Source: Litsea cubeba
Lineage: Eukaryota > Streptophyta > Magnoliopsida > Laurales > Lauraceae
DNA length: 64,000 nucleotides
Reading direction: 5' to 3'
Assembly: GCA_012931725.1 (NCBI GenBank)
Contig: CM022945.1
Span: 151,221,480 to 151,285,479, forward strand
Under the pieces are notes generated by a model. That model was not told where the DNA came from. It saw only the letters and a list, made by a program, of their open reading frames with translations, and searched no databases. Of this stretch, positions 1 through 10,721 are shown in pieces. Position 1 is the stretch's first letter. Every line of letters starts with the position of its first letter. A program made the translations under genes and the position numbers.

Positions 1-1060
1 TCATCCTATTTTTCCGGTCTCATTGGAAATTGATTCCTAGGATGTACCTGGCTTTTCCAAAGTCTTTTATTATCAAAAGTCTTAGCCAACCAAAACTTTT
101 ATTGTTGACGATATCCCTATATCACTCCATAGGAGAAGGATGTCGTCGACATATAATATCAGAAAAAACTACCCTGCGTTCTTGACTTTTCATTTACACA
201 TGACTTATCCGGATTCTGATAAAAATCAAGTGACTTGATTTCCTTAGTCAATATGGATGTTCCTGTTTCGGGATATCTGCATGAATCCATAAATGGACTT
301 ATGCAGCCTGCAAACTCTTCGCACTTGGTTATTAGCTATAAAACCATCTGGTTGCATCATATAGATGTCTTCCTCAAGATTGCCGTCGTGAGACGCTGTC
401 TTGATATCCATTTGCCAAATCTCGTCACCGAGATGAACCGCAATGGATAAGAGTATCCGGATGGAACTCTTCCATCTGGCTCTTATTTTCTTTACAGACT
501 CACTTGCACCCAATAGGTTTGCTATTGGCAGGCAAGCCCACAAGTGTCCAGACCTGATTAGAGTACAAAGACTCCACCTCAGTTTTCATAGCATCTAACC
601 AACATCCCAAAACTATGTCATTAACTGCTTTATCATAGTTATAAGGATCTTGTTCCGGTTACACCAGGATTGCCTTGTAAGACTTTCCAAAACCGAGAAC
701 TTGTCAAGGGTCCTGACAATACTCCCACTACGACAAGGCACTGGTGTAACTACTGGGTCAAATATGGGCGGATTTTCTCAAAGTTTGGTTATTCTTGGAT
801 TTGGAATTGTTCTTTCTTGAATTTCTTCCAAGATAACCATTTCTAAAGATTTCCAGTTAATCTTATAATCTCCCTCCAGAAAACCGCATTGGTGCTACCA
901 AGCACTTTCTGCTCTCTGGGATTATAGAGCAACCAATCCTTTAGTTTCTTTTGGGATAGAATATAAACATATATACTTACGACTTCGATTCTAACCAATC
1001 CGTCTTATCCTTCAGCACGTGTGCTGGACATCCCTGAAAAACGTTGTAGACTAGGCTTTC
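1..1060 (-). pseudogene. Element G pol remnant: integrase C-terminus and start of reverse transcriptase
   Basis: On the minus strand, from 1060 downward, a GCPAHVLKDKTDWLESKS-like stretch matches the Copia integrase C-terminal region. At 543-244 the stretch MDIKTASHDGNLEEDIYMMQ matches the Copia RT motif normally MDVKTAFLNGxLEExIYMxQPxGF. Several stops and frameshifts break it. It continues the integrase seen at 8862-8756 across element A. Confidence 0.8.
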
Positions 1061-1065
1061 GCCTT

Positions 1066-2394
1066 TGTTATAATTTGAAGAAGCTTTAAATGATTTGAAT
1101 GGTAATCATTGTTTAAGGTTGTAATTGTTGTCAATCCATGTCAACATGATGAGAGGGTGAAGCTCAACTACGCAATGGAAATCAGAATGGAAATAGAGCT
1201 TAACAGAGAAATCAAAGTTAAAACAGTCAGGAATTTTGAATTCCTGAAACAGAGTGGTCGGTCGACCGGGCACCCCATGCGGTCGACCGAAGCAAGAGAA
1301 ACCTGCAGAAAACAGTTTCAGGCACCTCTCAGTTATTTTCGTGACACAGTGTGTCTTCGGTCGACCGGGACCCCCAGGATGTCGACCGAGCTCGAAAGTT
1401 GTCTGTTTCCAGTCAGTGTCTTCGGTTCTGAATTCCTGAAACAGAGTGGTCGGTCGACCGGGCACCCCATGCGGTCGACCGAAGCAAGAGAAACCTGCAG
1501 AAAACAGTTTCAGGCACCTCTCAGTTATTTTCGTGACACAGTGTGTCTTCGGTCGACCGGGACCCCAGGATGTCGACCGAGCTCGAAAGTTGTCTGTTTC
1601 CAGTCAGTGTCTTCGGTCGACCGAGCAAGCCATGATGTCGACCGAGCACGGGAACCAGAGTTGCGCAGAATTAGAAGTTTTGCACGAAAATTCAGCACAC
1701 TTATCTATTTCGTTTGGGACTCTTTCTAAACGAATTGTAGCCTGTTTTAAATACAATTAAGGGTTACTATAACCTATATAAAGGCATGTATGGGTCGTTC
1801 AAAAGTGACACCAGAAGAGAGAAAGAATAGAGAAGAGTTTTAGAGAGTTCTTGAGAGAAAGAAGAAGCTGCTGGTGTGTGTTGCTGTGTGCTGATGTGGT
1901 GACGTTTTCTACAGCAATTGTGGACGAGATTATGCTCTAGAAGATGGTGATTCGTCCATGAGTTAAGTGTCTCTCTGTTTATGCTTTATTTTCAATTTGT
2001 AAGGGATTGAGAGAGAGAGAATTGTAGAGGGGAAGGGCTGTAGACAGAATTTAATCTTCTATTCTGTTTTTACATCAAGTTGGTGCTTGGTGTCTGGGGT
2101 TTGGTGATCCTATCTGTGGGTGCAGATAAATTGTAAAGGGAGTCGGTGCTTCCTAGATAGTTGGTGCTATCTGAAACTAAGGGTTGGTGCTCTTTGTCGT
2201 TGGTGCGACTAAATAAGATTCAGATCTGTCCCGGATTGGTGTTCGGACCGTCTTTGAACCGTGGACGTAGCCTTTCGGTGAACCGCGTTAAATCTGGTGT
2301 CATTGTGTGATTTGACTTGTTTTGTTGTTGAATTGGACCTGTTTTTAGAAATCACTGATTCACCCCCCCCTCTCAGTGATCGCGGTATCCAACA
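1066..2394 (+). repeat. 5' LTR of element A
   Basis: The LTR is 1329 bp and runs TG to CA. A TATA box (TATATAAA) lies at 1775-1782. Upstream of it, GGTCGACC-type palindromes come in pairs starting at 1260/1281 and 1359/1380, and again in the duplicated part. It is 195 bp longer than the 3' LTR because it carries an extra copy of a 192-bp segment. Reading frames here that encode Arg, Gly and Pro-rich peptides are translations of the palindromes, not genes. Confidence 0.93.
1238..1621 (+). repeat. 192-bp tandem duplication private to the 5' LTR of A
   Basis: Copies occupy about 1238-1429 and 1430-1621, with an offset of 192 bp. Each starts GAATTCCTGAAACAGAGTGG and includes two palindrome pairs. 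The junction near 1426-1430 (CTTCGGTTCTG) joins a palindrome half to the start of the next copy. The 3' LTR has one copy only. Confidence 0.9.
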
Positions 2395-2396
2395 AT

Positions 2397-2408
2397 TGGT
2401 ATCAGAGC
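2397..2408 (+). promoter_or_regulatory. Primer-binding site of A (initiator Met tRNA type)
   Basis: TGGTATCAGAGC starts two bases after the end of the 5' LTR. It is complementary to the 3' end of plant initiator methionine tRNA and would prime minus-strand DNA synthesis. Confidence 0.9.
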
Positions 2409-2460
2409 GAGGCTCCCTTGATCAGTTTAATACGCTAAGGGTGATCTCTTGTCAAATCAC

Positions 2461-5400
2461 ATGGCAGTCAATACAGGGAATATGAAAGCACCTCTGTTTG
2501 ATGGTTCTAATTACTCTTTTTGGAAGATTAGGATGCAAGCCTTCATCAAATCTCTTGGCTATGATGTTTGGGAGGCTGTCAGAGCCGGTTACAATGCTGC
2601 CACCGTACCCAATGATACAGCATCGAAGAAGTTGGCAGACAACGACTCCAAGGCGCAGAATGCACTCTTTAGTGGCCTTGTGGACAGCGAGCTTGTCAAA
2701 GTAATTGCATGCAAAACAGCCAAGGAAATTTGGGACAAGTTGCAAAGCATACATGAAGGTGATGAGAAGATTAAAGAAGCCAAATTGCAAACTCATCGCT
2801 CTCAATTCGAGTCTCTTCGCATGGAGGAAAGCGAGAATGTTGACTCGTATATGCAACGAGTGAATGAAGTCACGAATGACATTCGTGGACTAGGGGAGGA
2901 GATTAAAGAGCCGGTCATCGTCAAAAAGGTTCTAAGATCTCTTCTTCCCCGGTTTGATTCAAAAGTCTCAGCCATCGAAGAAGCCAAAGATCTGAATGCA
3001 TTTTCCATGGATGAATTACATGGTTCTCTAACTGCCTATGAGATGCGCATAGGAAAGACGTCTTCATCTGATAAAGAAGCGGCCTTCAAAGTTCAGAAAA
3101 AGGCAAAAGAGACTGCTGGTCATGATGTTGATTCTGATGATGATGAGCTTGAGGCTCAATTTGTTAGAAAATTGAAGAAAGGAAGCAATGGCAAGTACAA
3201 AGGGAAGCTACCCTTTAAATGCTTCAATTGTGGAGGTATTGGTCACTTTGCTGCGAAGTGTCCGCTAAAAGAAGACAATGATAATGACTCTTATGCTGAA
3301 AAGAGTAAAGGAAAGAGAAATTTCAGAAAAAGGGGCAAAGCTAAAAACTTTCTATGTCAACAAGATGACAGCACGTCTGAATCTTCAGACGATGATGAAT
3401 CAACCGAAGCTCTCTTCATGGTCACTGTTGAAGAAGAAGAAGAGCTAGATCCGGAAGAGGAAGAGGAGGCTGAAGTCAATCTTGAAGAGGAACTCATAGC
3501 CGCACTTGAGGATTTAAGCATGGAACGCAAATCAAGTAAGAAAAATCTGAAACTTCTCCATGAATCTGAAAGTTCTATTATTGCTTTGAAAACTCAAGTA
3601 GAAGAATATAAAAGAATGGTAGAAGTCCTTGAAAACCAAATAAGTATCAAAAAGGAAGAGGCTATGAAACTTGAAACTGAGATCGCTAGAGCAAAGGCTG
3701 AAAATTTGAAAAATAGCAAAAAACTCAAAGCGCTGCAAGCGATTGAAGGGACTATGAAACTCAATGAACTACTGACAGTTCAAAGACCTGCCCACTTCAG
3801 ATTTGGTCTAGGATTTGAGAAAGGAGAATCCTCTAAGATTGCACCTCCTGAAAAGAAAGAGCTTGTGAAGCAAGTCACTGCACCTTCTAACTCTATGAAG
3901 CCCACTCAACCTAGAAAGGAGTCCATTCCTGTTAGAAAGGTAATGAAGACTAACCAGCCACAAAGAAGATACAAATTCTATGGTTATTGCTTTCATTGTA
4001 ATATGTTTGGACATAAAAGAGCTGATTGCAAATTCTATGTAAGAAACAGCCCATTTGTGACTAGGAATCCTTTTTCAATCCTAAGTAGCCACAAAATTGA
4101 GTGCTATATGTGTCATAATTATGGACACTTGGCTAGGGATTGTAGGTTGCATATTGCTAACAAATTTCAGGTTGAAAAGAAACCCAAGTTAGTCAAGGCT
4201 TGGAGAGCAAAGCAAAGTGCAGAAAGTCCCAAAGAATCTCTCATTGTGCAAATGGCATTCAATGCACAAAAGAAGGCAACACCATGGGTCCTTGATAGTG
4301 GCTGTTCAAGCCATATGACTGGTGATAAAGAGAAATTCATCAAATTACAGCACTATGAAGGCGGTTCAGTGAAGTTTGGCAACAATGATGGTGCCAAAAT
4401 CTGCGGAAAAGGTGTTATTCAGCTTATGGCAAACAAGATCAGATCTGAAGAAGTCTTATATGTGTCTGGATTGAGACACAACCTGCTTAGTGTGAGCCAG
4501 ATCTGTGACAAGGGTCACGAAGTTATCTTCACAAAGAATGGGTTTGCCATCAAGAAGAGCAGCAATGGCAAAACAGTGGCAACTGGATCAAGAACTGCTG
4601 GAAATCTCTATACATTGTCAGATGGAGCTGAAAAGACCTGCTTGATGAGTCGGACAGAGGAAAGTTGGTTGTGGCACAAACGCCTTGGGCATCTAAGCTT
4701 TGATAACATGTCAAAAATTTGCAATTCAAAGGCTGTAAGAGGCATGTCTAAAGTTGAAAAGCCTTCCAATCCCATTTGCGACTCTTGCCAAAAGGGAAAG
4801 CAAACGAGGGTTATGTTCAAGTCAAAGGAGCATCATTCCAAGAAACCTCTTGAGCTAGTGCACACTGATCTCTGTGGACCGATGCGAACTCAAAGCACCA
4901 ATGGAGATAAGTATTTCATGTTATGCATTGATGATTATACTCGTATGACATGGGTATTGTTTCTTAAGCATAAGCATCAAGCACTTGATCGTTTTAAAGT
5001 GTTTAAAGCACAGGTTGAAAATCAATTGGAAAAACGTATCAAGATTTTAAGGTCTGATCGTGGAGGCGAGTTCACATCTGAAGAGTTCACTAAATATTGT
5101 GAACATCATGGCATTCAAAGACAGTACTCAGCCCCTAGAACTCCACAGCAAAATGGAGTTGTGGAACGGAAGAATCGCACCGTACAAGAGATGGCTCGTA
5201 CGATGCTAAGTGAAAGCAAGATGGCTGACAAGTATTGGAAAGAGGCAATTCATACGGCTGTATACATTCAAAACCGATGCTTGATCAGGCCACATGAAGT
5301 CAAAACTCCCTATGAGCTATGGTTTGGGCGAAAAGCAACAGTCAAGCACTTCAAAGTCTTCGGCAGCAAGTGTTACATCAAGCGGCTCGGACAAAATCCG

Positions 5401-6096
5401 GGCAAATTTGAAGAAAGAGCTGACGAAGGTATATTTCTGGGTTACTCCTCTACTAGCAAGGCATATAGGTGTCTTAACAAAAGAACCAGAAAAATCATAG
5501 AAAGTGCTGATGTGAGAATAGATGAGAATATTGAACCAAAGAATGCAACTCATAATGACAGTCCAGATTATGAGGACTCGAGTGAGGTTGATGATGAGAT
5601 GGCTGAATCTAATGATTCTGAGAAATCAAAGGATGACTCAGAAGACACTACACCTAAGAAGCACAGCACTTGGGTAGAGCAACACCCTAAGGATCAAATC
5701 ATTGGAGATCCTAAGGCAGGCGTTCAAACTAGACAAAGTGTAGTTAGCAATTACTCACTTGTGTCCACCATTGAACCCAAGACTGTGGCTGAAGCCAGTC
5801 TCGATGATAGTTGGTTGAAAGCTATGCATGAGGAGTTGGAGCAAATTGAGAAGAACTCCACATGGGAACTTGTTCCTAGACCTACTGATAAGAATGTTAT
5901 TGGTACTAAATGGGTCTTTCGGAATAAGCTAAATGAAGATGGTCAAGTCATTAGAAACAAAGCAAGGTTGGTTTGTAAAGGCTATGCTCAAGTTGAAGGC
6001 ATAGATTTTGAAGAGACCTTTGCACCGGTGGCTCGTCTGGAAGCTATTCGTATGTTTCTAGCATTGGCAGCATACAAAACCTTCAAGGTATTTTAG
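2461..6096 (+). CDS. Copia gag-pol polyprotein of A, N-terminal 1211 residues up to a premature stop
   Basis: The polyprotein packages and integrates the element. I start at ATG 2461, because the frame upstream opens only with TTG at 2449. An UBN2-like Gag fills about residues 1-230. CCHC knuckles start near residues 254, 510 and 548, with an acidic stretch and a coiled coil between the first two. The protease motif is D-S-G at D612. Integrase has its His/Cys motif near 738-790 and catalytic D803, D866 and E902, with the D-35-E spacing intact. Reverse transcriptase begins near 1130 (GTKWVF, then ARLVCKGYAQ). Translation halts at TAG 6094-6096, where family members have Gln just before the MDVKSAFLNG motif. 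The frame continues unbroken beyond it, so this looks like one nonsense change rather than a natural end. Confidence 0.92.
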   Translation: MAVNTGNMKAPLFDGSNYSFWKIRMQAFIKSLGYDVWEAVRAGYNAATVPNDTASKKLADNDSKAQNALFSGLVDSELVKVIACKTAKEIWDKLQSIHEGDEKIKEAKLQTHRSQFESLRMEESENVDSYMQRVNEVTNDIRGLGEEIKEPVIVKKVLRSLLPRFDSKVSAIEEAKDLNAFSMDELHGSLTAYEMRIGKTSSSDKEAAFKVQKKAKETAGHDVDSDDDELEAQFVRKLKKGSNGKYKGKLPFKCFNCGGIGHFAAKCPLKEDNDNDSYAEKSKGKRNFRKRGKAKNFLCQQDDSTSESSDDDESTEALFMVTVEEEEELDPEEEEEAEVNLEEELIAALEDLSMERKSSKKNLKLLHESESSIIALKTQVEEYKRMVEVLENQISIKKEEAMKLETEIARAKAENLKNSKKLKALQAIEGTMKLNELLTVQRPAHFRFGLGFEKGESSKIAPPEKKELVKQVTAPSNSMKPTQPRKESIPVRKVMKTNQPQRRYKFYGYCFHCNMFGHKRADCKFYVRNSPFVTRNPFSILSSHKIECYMCHNYGHLARDCRLHIANKFQVEKKPKLVKAWRAKQSAESPKESLIVQMAFNAQKKATPWVLDSGCSSHMTGDKEKFIKLQHYEGGSVKFGNNDGAKICGKGVIQLMANKIRSEEVLYVSGLRHNLLSVSQICDKGHEVIFTKNGFAIKKSSNGKTVATGSRTAGNLYTLSDGAEKTCLMSRTEESWLWHKRLGHLSFDNMSKICNSKAVRGMSKVEKPSNPICDSCQKGKQTRVMFKSKEHHSKKPLELVHTDLCGPMRTQSTNGDKYFMLCIDDYTRMTWVLFLKHKHQALDRFKVFKAQVENQLEKRIKILRSDRGGEFTSEEFTKYCEHHGIQRQYSAPRTPQQNGVVERKNRTVQEMARTMLSESKMADKYWKEAIHTAVYIQNRCLIRPHEVKTPYELWFGRKATVKHFKVFGSKCYIKRLGQNPGKFEERADEGIFLGYSSTSKAYRCLNKRTRKIIESADVRIDENIEPKNATHNDSPDYEDSSEVDDEMAESNDSEKSKDDSEDTTPKKHSTWVEQHPKDQIIGDPKAGVQTRQSVVSNYSLVSTIEPKTVAEASLDDSWLKAMHEELEQIEKNSTWELVPRPTDKNVIGTKWVFRNKLNEDGQVIRNKARLVCKGYAQVEGIDFEETFAPVARLEAIRMFLALAAYKTFKVF

Positions 6097-7308
6097 ATGG
6101 ACGTAAAGTCAGCTTTCTTGAATGGTTTACTTGAAGAAGAGGTCTACATTGAGCAACCTGATGGTTTTCTCATCAGCAAAAATTCAGATCTAGTGTGCAA
6201 GTTGAAAAAGGCTCTTTATGGACTGAAACAAGCGCCAAGGGCATGGTATGCAAGGCTGGATCTCTATCTCCGCAAGATCGGTTTTGGAAAAGGAATGGTT
6301 GATAGCAATCTGTATGTCAAAACTGAGATAAGCAAACAGCTGGTTGTCATTGTTTATGTTGATGACATAATCTTTGGTGGCAATGATGAGGAGATGTGCA
6401 GGAATTTCGCTGAAGAGATGAAGAAAGAATTTGAGATGTCAATGCTTGGAGAACTAAAGTTCTTTCTTGGTTTACAAGTTCAGCAGCTGAAACATGGTAT
6501 CTTCATATCACAGATGAAGTACATTAAGGAAATGCTGAAGCGATTCAATATGGAAGACAGCAAGCCAGTAAGCACACCAATGTCAACGAACACGAAGCTT
6601 AGCAAAGATGATGAGGCCTCGTCAGTTGATCATACCACCTATCGCTCTATGATAGGAAGCTTGCTCTACTTGACTGCTACAAGACCAGATCTTCTACAAG
6701 CAGTATGTATGGTTGCACGTTTTCAAGCAGCACCAACTGAAACGCACCTTACAGCAGTGAAAAGAATCTTTCGATATCTGAAAGGTACTATGGAGCTTGG
6801 TATCTGGTATCCCAAAGGCAAATCCTTCACTCTAGTTGCATATTCTGATGCCGATTGGGCTGGATGCGTAGATGATCGCAAGAGTACTAGCGGCGGCGCA
6901 TTTTATCTTGGAGAAAGATTAGTTGCTTGGCATAGTAAGAAGCAAGACTCAGTATCCCTTTCGACAGCGGAAGCGGAATATATTGCAGCGGCAACTTGTT
7001 GTACGCAAGTGTTATGGATGCGGCAAATGCTCTCTGATCTAGGAGTTCCTACAACGGATCCTACGCCGATCCTATGTGACAACACGAGTGCAATACATAT
7101 ATCTAAGAATCCTGTTCAGCACTCTCGAACAAAGCATGTAGCAATTCGTTATCATTTTCTTAAAGATAAAGTTGCTGATGGAGAGGTCAAGTTGGAATAT
7201 GTTCCAACAACTGAGCAAGTGGCTGATATTTTCACGAAACCTCTGCCAAAGGAAGTCTTCGAGTATCTCCGGAAAAAGTTAGGAGTTACTCACTCTCCTA
7301 AACCGTAG
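6097..7308 (+). CDS. Remainder of A polyprotein: reverse transcriptase catalytic core and RNase H
   Basis: The ORF begins directly after the premature TAG, in the same frame. It contains the Copia RT motifs MDVKSAFLNG, YGLKQAPRAWY and YVDD (first Asp codon of the pair at 6361). The connection follows, then RNase H with DADWAG, STAEAEY and a terminal HFLKDKV and DIFTKPL signature. Length and motif content look complete for Copia RT-RNase H. Without readthrough this half cannot be made as part of the polyprotein. All catalytic residues I can check are present, so inactivity rests on the single stop. The noncoding tail with several polypurine-like tracts follows. Confidence 0.92.
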   Translation: MDVKSAFLNGLLEEEVYIEQPDGFLISKNSDLVCKLKKALYGLKQAPRAWYARLDLYLRKIGFGKGMVDSNLYVKTEISKQLVVIVYVDDIIFGGNDEEMCRNFAEEMKKEFEMSMLGELKFFLGLQVQQLKHGIFISQMKYIKEMLKRFNMEDSKPVSTPMSTNTKLSKDDEASSVDHTTYRSMIGSLLYLTATRPDLLQAVCMVARFQAAPTETHLTAVKRIFRYLKGTMELGIWYPKGKSFTLVAYSDADWAGCVDDRKSTSGGAFYLGERLVAWHSKKQDSVSLSTAEAEYIAAATCCTQVLWMRQMLSDLGVPTTDPTPILCDNTSAIHISKNPVQHSRTKHVAIRYHFLKDKVADGEVKLEYVPTTEQVADIFTKPLPKEVFEYLRKKLGVTHSPKP

Positions 7309-7319
7309 GAGTTGTGCAT

Positions 7320-7616
7320 GAAAGGGGGAGCAATGCATTAATTGAATATCCTATTCGCTCCTCGGTTTGGTCCCTTTGGACTTGTTGTCAAAGGGGGAGA
7401 GATGTTATGCTATGAAAGCTAAGAAGAGATGTTATGCTATGATAGCAAGGGGAGATTGTTGACAGTGCATGGTTGTTATTTCAGAATTTCAGAATTGGTT
7501 CCAAGTGAGTGTTGAAAAGAACTTGGAAGAGCTGCAAGCTGGAGTTGAAAGAGTTGAAGAGTTGTTAGCATGTTGACAAAGTTGTTAAAGTTGACAACAA
7601 TTCCAAAGGGGGAGAT
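7320..7616 (+). promoter_or_regulatory. Reiterated polypurine tracts upstream of the 3' LTR of A
   Basis: Four AAGGGGGAG-like tracts occur, near 7321, 7391, 7446 and 7605. The last ends in GGGGGAGAT directly before the LTR and is the likely primer for plus-strand synthesis. A direct repeat of about 27 bp (AGAGATGTTATGCTATGA) surrounds the middle ones. No coding signal is seen. Confidence 0.75.
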
Positions 7617-8750
7617 TGTTATAATTTGAAGAAGCTTTAAATGATTTGAATGGTAATCATTGTTTAAGGTTGTAATTGTTGTCAATCCATGTCAACATGA
7701 TGAGAGGGTGAAGCTCAACTACGCAATGGAAATCAGAATGGAAATAGAGCTTAACAGAGAAATCAAAGTTAAAACAGTCAGGAATTCTGAATTCCTGAAA
7801 CAGAGTGGTCGGTCGACCGGGCACCCCATGCGGTCGACCGAAGCAAGAGAAACCTGCAGAAAACAGTTTCAGGCACCTCTCAGTTATTTTCGTGACACAG
7901 TGTGTCTTCGGTCGACCGGGACCCCAGGATGTCGACCGAGCTCGAAAGTTGTCTGTTTCCAGTCAGTGTCTTCGGTCGACCGAGCAAGCCATGATGTCGA
8001 CCGAGCACGGGAACCAGAGTTGCGCAGAATTAGAAGTTTTGCACGAAAATTCAGCACACTTATCTATTTCGTTTGGGACTCTTTCTAAACGAATTGTAGC
8101 CTGTTTTAAATACAATTAAGGGTTACTATAACCTATATAAAGGCATGTATGGGTCGTTCAAAAGTGACACCAGAAGAGAGAAAGAATAGAGAAGAGTTTT
8201 AGAGAGTTCTTGAGAGAAAGAAGAAGCTGCTGGTGTGTGTTGTTGTGTGCTGATGTGGTGACGTTTTCTACAGCAATTGTGGACGAGATTATGCTCTAGA
8301 AGATGGTGATTCGTCCATGAGTTAAGTGTCTCTCTGTTTATGCTTTATTTTCAATTTGTAAGGGATTGAGAGAGAGAGAATTGTAGAGGGGAAGGGCTGT
8401 AGACAGAATTTAATCTTCTATTCTGTTTTTACATCAAGTTGGTGCTTGGTGTCTGGGGTTTGGTGATCCTATCTGTGGGTGCAGATAAATTGTAAAGGGA
8501 GTCGGTGCTTCCTAGATAGTTGGTGCTATCTGAAACTAAGGGTTGGTGCTCTTTGTCGTTGGTGCGACTAAATATATTCAGACCTGTACCGGATCGGTGT
8601 TCGGACGGTTTTGATCCGTGGACGTAGCCTTTTGGTGAACCACGTTAAATCTGGTGTCATTGTGTGGTTTGACTTGTTTTGTTGTTGAATTGGACCTGTT
8701 TTTAGAAATCACTGATTCACCCCCCCTCTCAGTGATCGCGGTATCCAACA
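7617..8750 (+). repeat. 3' LTR of element A
   Basis: This 1134-bp LTR has a single copy of the segment doubled in the 5' LTR. Palindromes lie at 7811/7832, 7910/7930 and 7974/7995, so start-to-start spacing is 21, 20 and 21 bp. TATATAAA lies at 8134-8141, downstream of the palindromes. The last GGTATCCAACA is followed by target copy GCCTT. Confidence 0.93.
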
Positions 8751-8755
8751 GCCTT

Positions 8756-9758
8756 GTCCATAACTCCCTGGGAGTCTCAAGTATAGACTTAGATGGAATG
8801 AGGTTTAGTATATATATTTCAGTTTCCATATCCCAAAATATAGGTAATCCGTAGAAACTCAATCATAGACTTGATCATATCTAAAAGAGTCTTGTTCCTT
8901 CTTTTTACTATTCCACTATGTTGAGGCAAACCAGGAGCAGACTACTGGGATCAAATCCCATTTACTGATAAGTATCCCATAAACTTAGTGGAGAGATATT
9001 CGCCTCATCGATCTCATCGAAGAGTATTTATACTTTTACCTAATTGCTTTTCCGCTTCTGCTCGAAACTCTTTGAACTATTCAAAAATCTCGGACTTGCG
9101 GTGCATAAGGTATATGTATCCATATCTCGAGTAATCATCGGTGAAAGTGATAAAATACTCGTATCAATCTCTCACTCTAATATTATGAGTCCATACACAT
9201 CAGTAAACACTAACTCCAATAAATCTTTGGCCCGACTGCCCTTAGATGAATAAGGGTCTTTTGGTCATTTTGCCTTCCAGACAGGATTTGCAGATAGGCA
9301 TTGATTCTACCACCAATGAAAGCAAGATACCATCTTTCACTAGCCTGTCAATCCTGTTTAGGTTTATATGACCTAGCCTCTTAGGTGCCAAAGTTTGTTG
9401 GATTAGATGAAGGTGACTACCTCTTTAATGATGGTCTATTATTAGCATCAGCGTCATGTATCTCATACATTGTGGGAGTTAACAAATAAAAGCCATTGAT
9501 TACCTTGTCAGAATATATAAGAGTACCGCTCCTCTTTAAGATGATTTAATTACCAAAAGTAACTGAATAACTCTTATTCGTCATACTAGAAATTAAAATT
9601 TCGTCTTAAAACGGTACATATAATGTATCTGACAAAATCAACTTAATATGTGAAAATAACTAAGTTACTACTCCTACTGACACTGCTTCTGCCTTGGCTT
9701 CCGATCCCAGGTTAATACTGATTTCCCCGTCATTAATCCTCCTGGTTACCTGTAACTC
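8756..9758 (-). pseudogene. Element G integrase remnant
   Basis: The minus strand at 8862-8756 reads YILNLIPSKS and TPRELW, the Copia integrase region just before the point where A inserted. The rest, up to the protease at 9759, is broken into short frames and I can only place it by context. Loss of frame is extensive, so no enzyme can be made. Confidence 0.7.
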
Positions 9759-10721
9759 CTACAACATATTACTGATGTAATTAGTTGCACCAAAGTCTAC
9801 AAACCAAGAATCTGAAGTACTAGTTGTAAAACTAACTTCAGAAACAAATGACTCAATCATACCTGAGGTCTTTTCCTTTGACAGAAATCTTGGACAATTC
9901 CTCCTCCAATGTCCTGTCATACCACAGTGGAAACACTTTCCTTTTGCTCCCGTACCCTTGACCTTGGCCACACCACTAGTGGAACCATACTCCACCTTAG
10001 GACCTTTGATGACTGATTTCTTCTTGCTATCCCGGTCTTTGCCTTTCGGTTTAGACTTAGCAAATGACTTTTCTGTCATGAGGGCAGTTGGTCTTTTCTT
10101 CATGATTTCCTCAAACACTACCAGCTGGCGAGACAGCTCAGCTATGGTCATTTCCAATTTACTATAATTGATCTTGAAATGTTTGAATGAGTCTGGTAGT
10201 GATTGAATGATCATGTCGATCTGTGTTTCTGTATCAAACGTAGTCCCCAGTACATCTAACTCATTCAATGCCAACTTCATTTGTAACAAATGTTTTTGTA
10301 CTGGGGTTCCCTCGGCCATCTTTGTCTCCATCAGCACTTTTAGAGCAGCCTGCCTAGCAGGCCTAACCTGGTCTGCAAACATCTCCTTTAAGTTCGATAT
10401 AATATCGTATGCTGACTTATAGGATTGATGTTGTTCTTGCAAAATAGTAGACATGGATGCCTGAATAAAACATCTGGCAATCTCATTGTTTTTGATCCAC
10501 TTGATGTAAAAGTTTTTCACAATCTGTGGTGCATCAAGCTCAGGCTCAGGAAGGGTGGGTATTAGAAGGACATATTTGCAACTTGAAGATGTCAAGATAA
10601 TATCCAGGTTCCTTTTCCAGTCTACATAATTGGATCCCATCAACTTGTTCTGGTTGAGGATGGTCGCAAGTGGATTGAAAGTATTCGAATTCATGCTGTA
10701 TAAATTAAAGCACATAACCAT
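9759..10721 (-). CDS. Element G Copia Gag with start of protease
   Basis: This 320-residue frame starts at ATG 10721. A UBN2-type capsid domain spans about residues 15-200, with NKLMGSNYVDWKRNL near the start. A basic linker of about 40 residues follows, then one CCHC knuckle CFHCGMTGHWRRNC near residue 265. The frame ends in the protease N-terminus, where the active-site triplet reads D-F-G in WFVDFGATNYIS instead of the usual D-S-G. That change should abolish protease activity. Downstream integrase is broken. Gag is the best preserved part of G, but the long leader and missing pol make it a relic. Confidence 0.85.
   Translation of the reverse strand: MVMCFNLYSMNSNTFNPLATILNQNKLMGSNYVDWKRNLDIILTSSSCKYVLLIPTLPEPELDAPQIVKNFYIKWIKNNEIARCFIQASMSTILQEQHQSYKSAYDIISNLKEMFADQVRPARQAALKVLMETKMAEGTPVQKHLLQMKLALNELDVLGTTFDTETQIDMIIQSLPDSFKHFKINYSKLEMTIAELSRQLVVFEEIMKKRPTALMTEKSFAKSKPKGKDRDSKKKSVIKGPKVEYGSTSGVAKVKGTGAKGKCFHCGMTGHWRRNCPRFLSKEKTSGMIESFVSEVSFTTSTSDSWFVDFGATNYISNML

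Larger units (their letters stand above)
1066..8750 (+). mobile_element. Element A: complete SIRE-type Ty1/Copia LTR retrotransposon
   Basis: Both LTRs begin TGTTATAATT and end ATCCAACA. The element is flanked by a perfect 5-bp target duplication GCCTT (1061-1065 and 8751-8755). The order is LTR, iMet-type primer-binding site, gag, protease, integrase, reverse transcriptase, RNase H, polypurine tract, LTR, which is the Copia order. Three CCHC knuckles, a long acidic and coiled Gag, and LTRs over 1 kb fit the SIRE lineage; the lineage call is inference. It sits inside the integrase of element G, which reads in the opposite direction. The LTRs differ at roughly 15 sites, mostly near their 3' ends, and by one duplication, so the insertion is not very recent. 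Confidence 0.95.

Noticed and set aside
1109..1729. ORF of 206 residues with a repeated Arg/Gly/Pro peptide in the A LTR (also frames at 1254, 1446, 7660, 7805)
   Set aside because: They are translations of the palindromes and the 192-bp duplication, overlap in three frames, and cross the promoter region.
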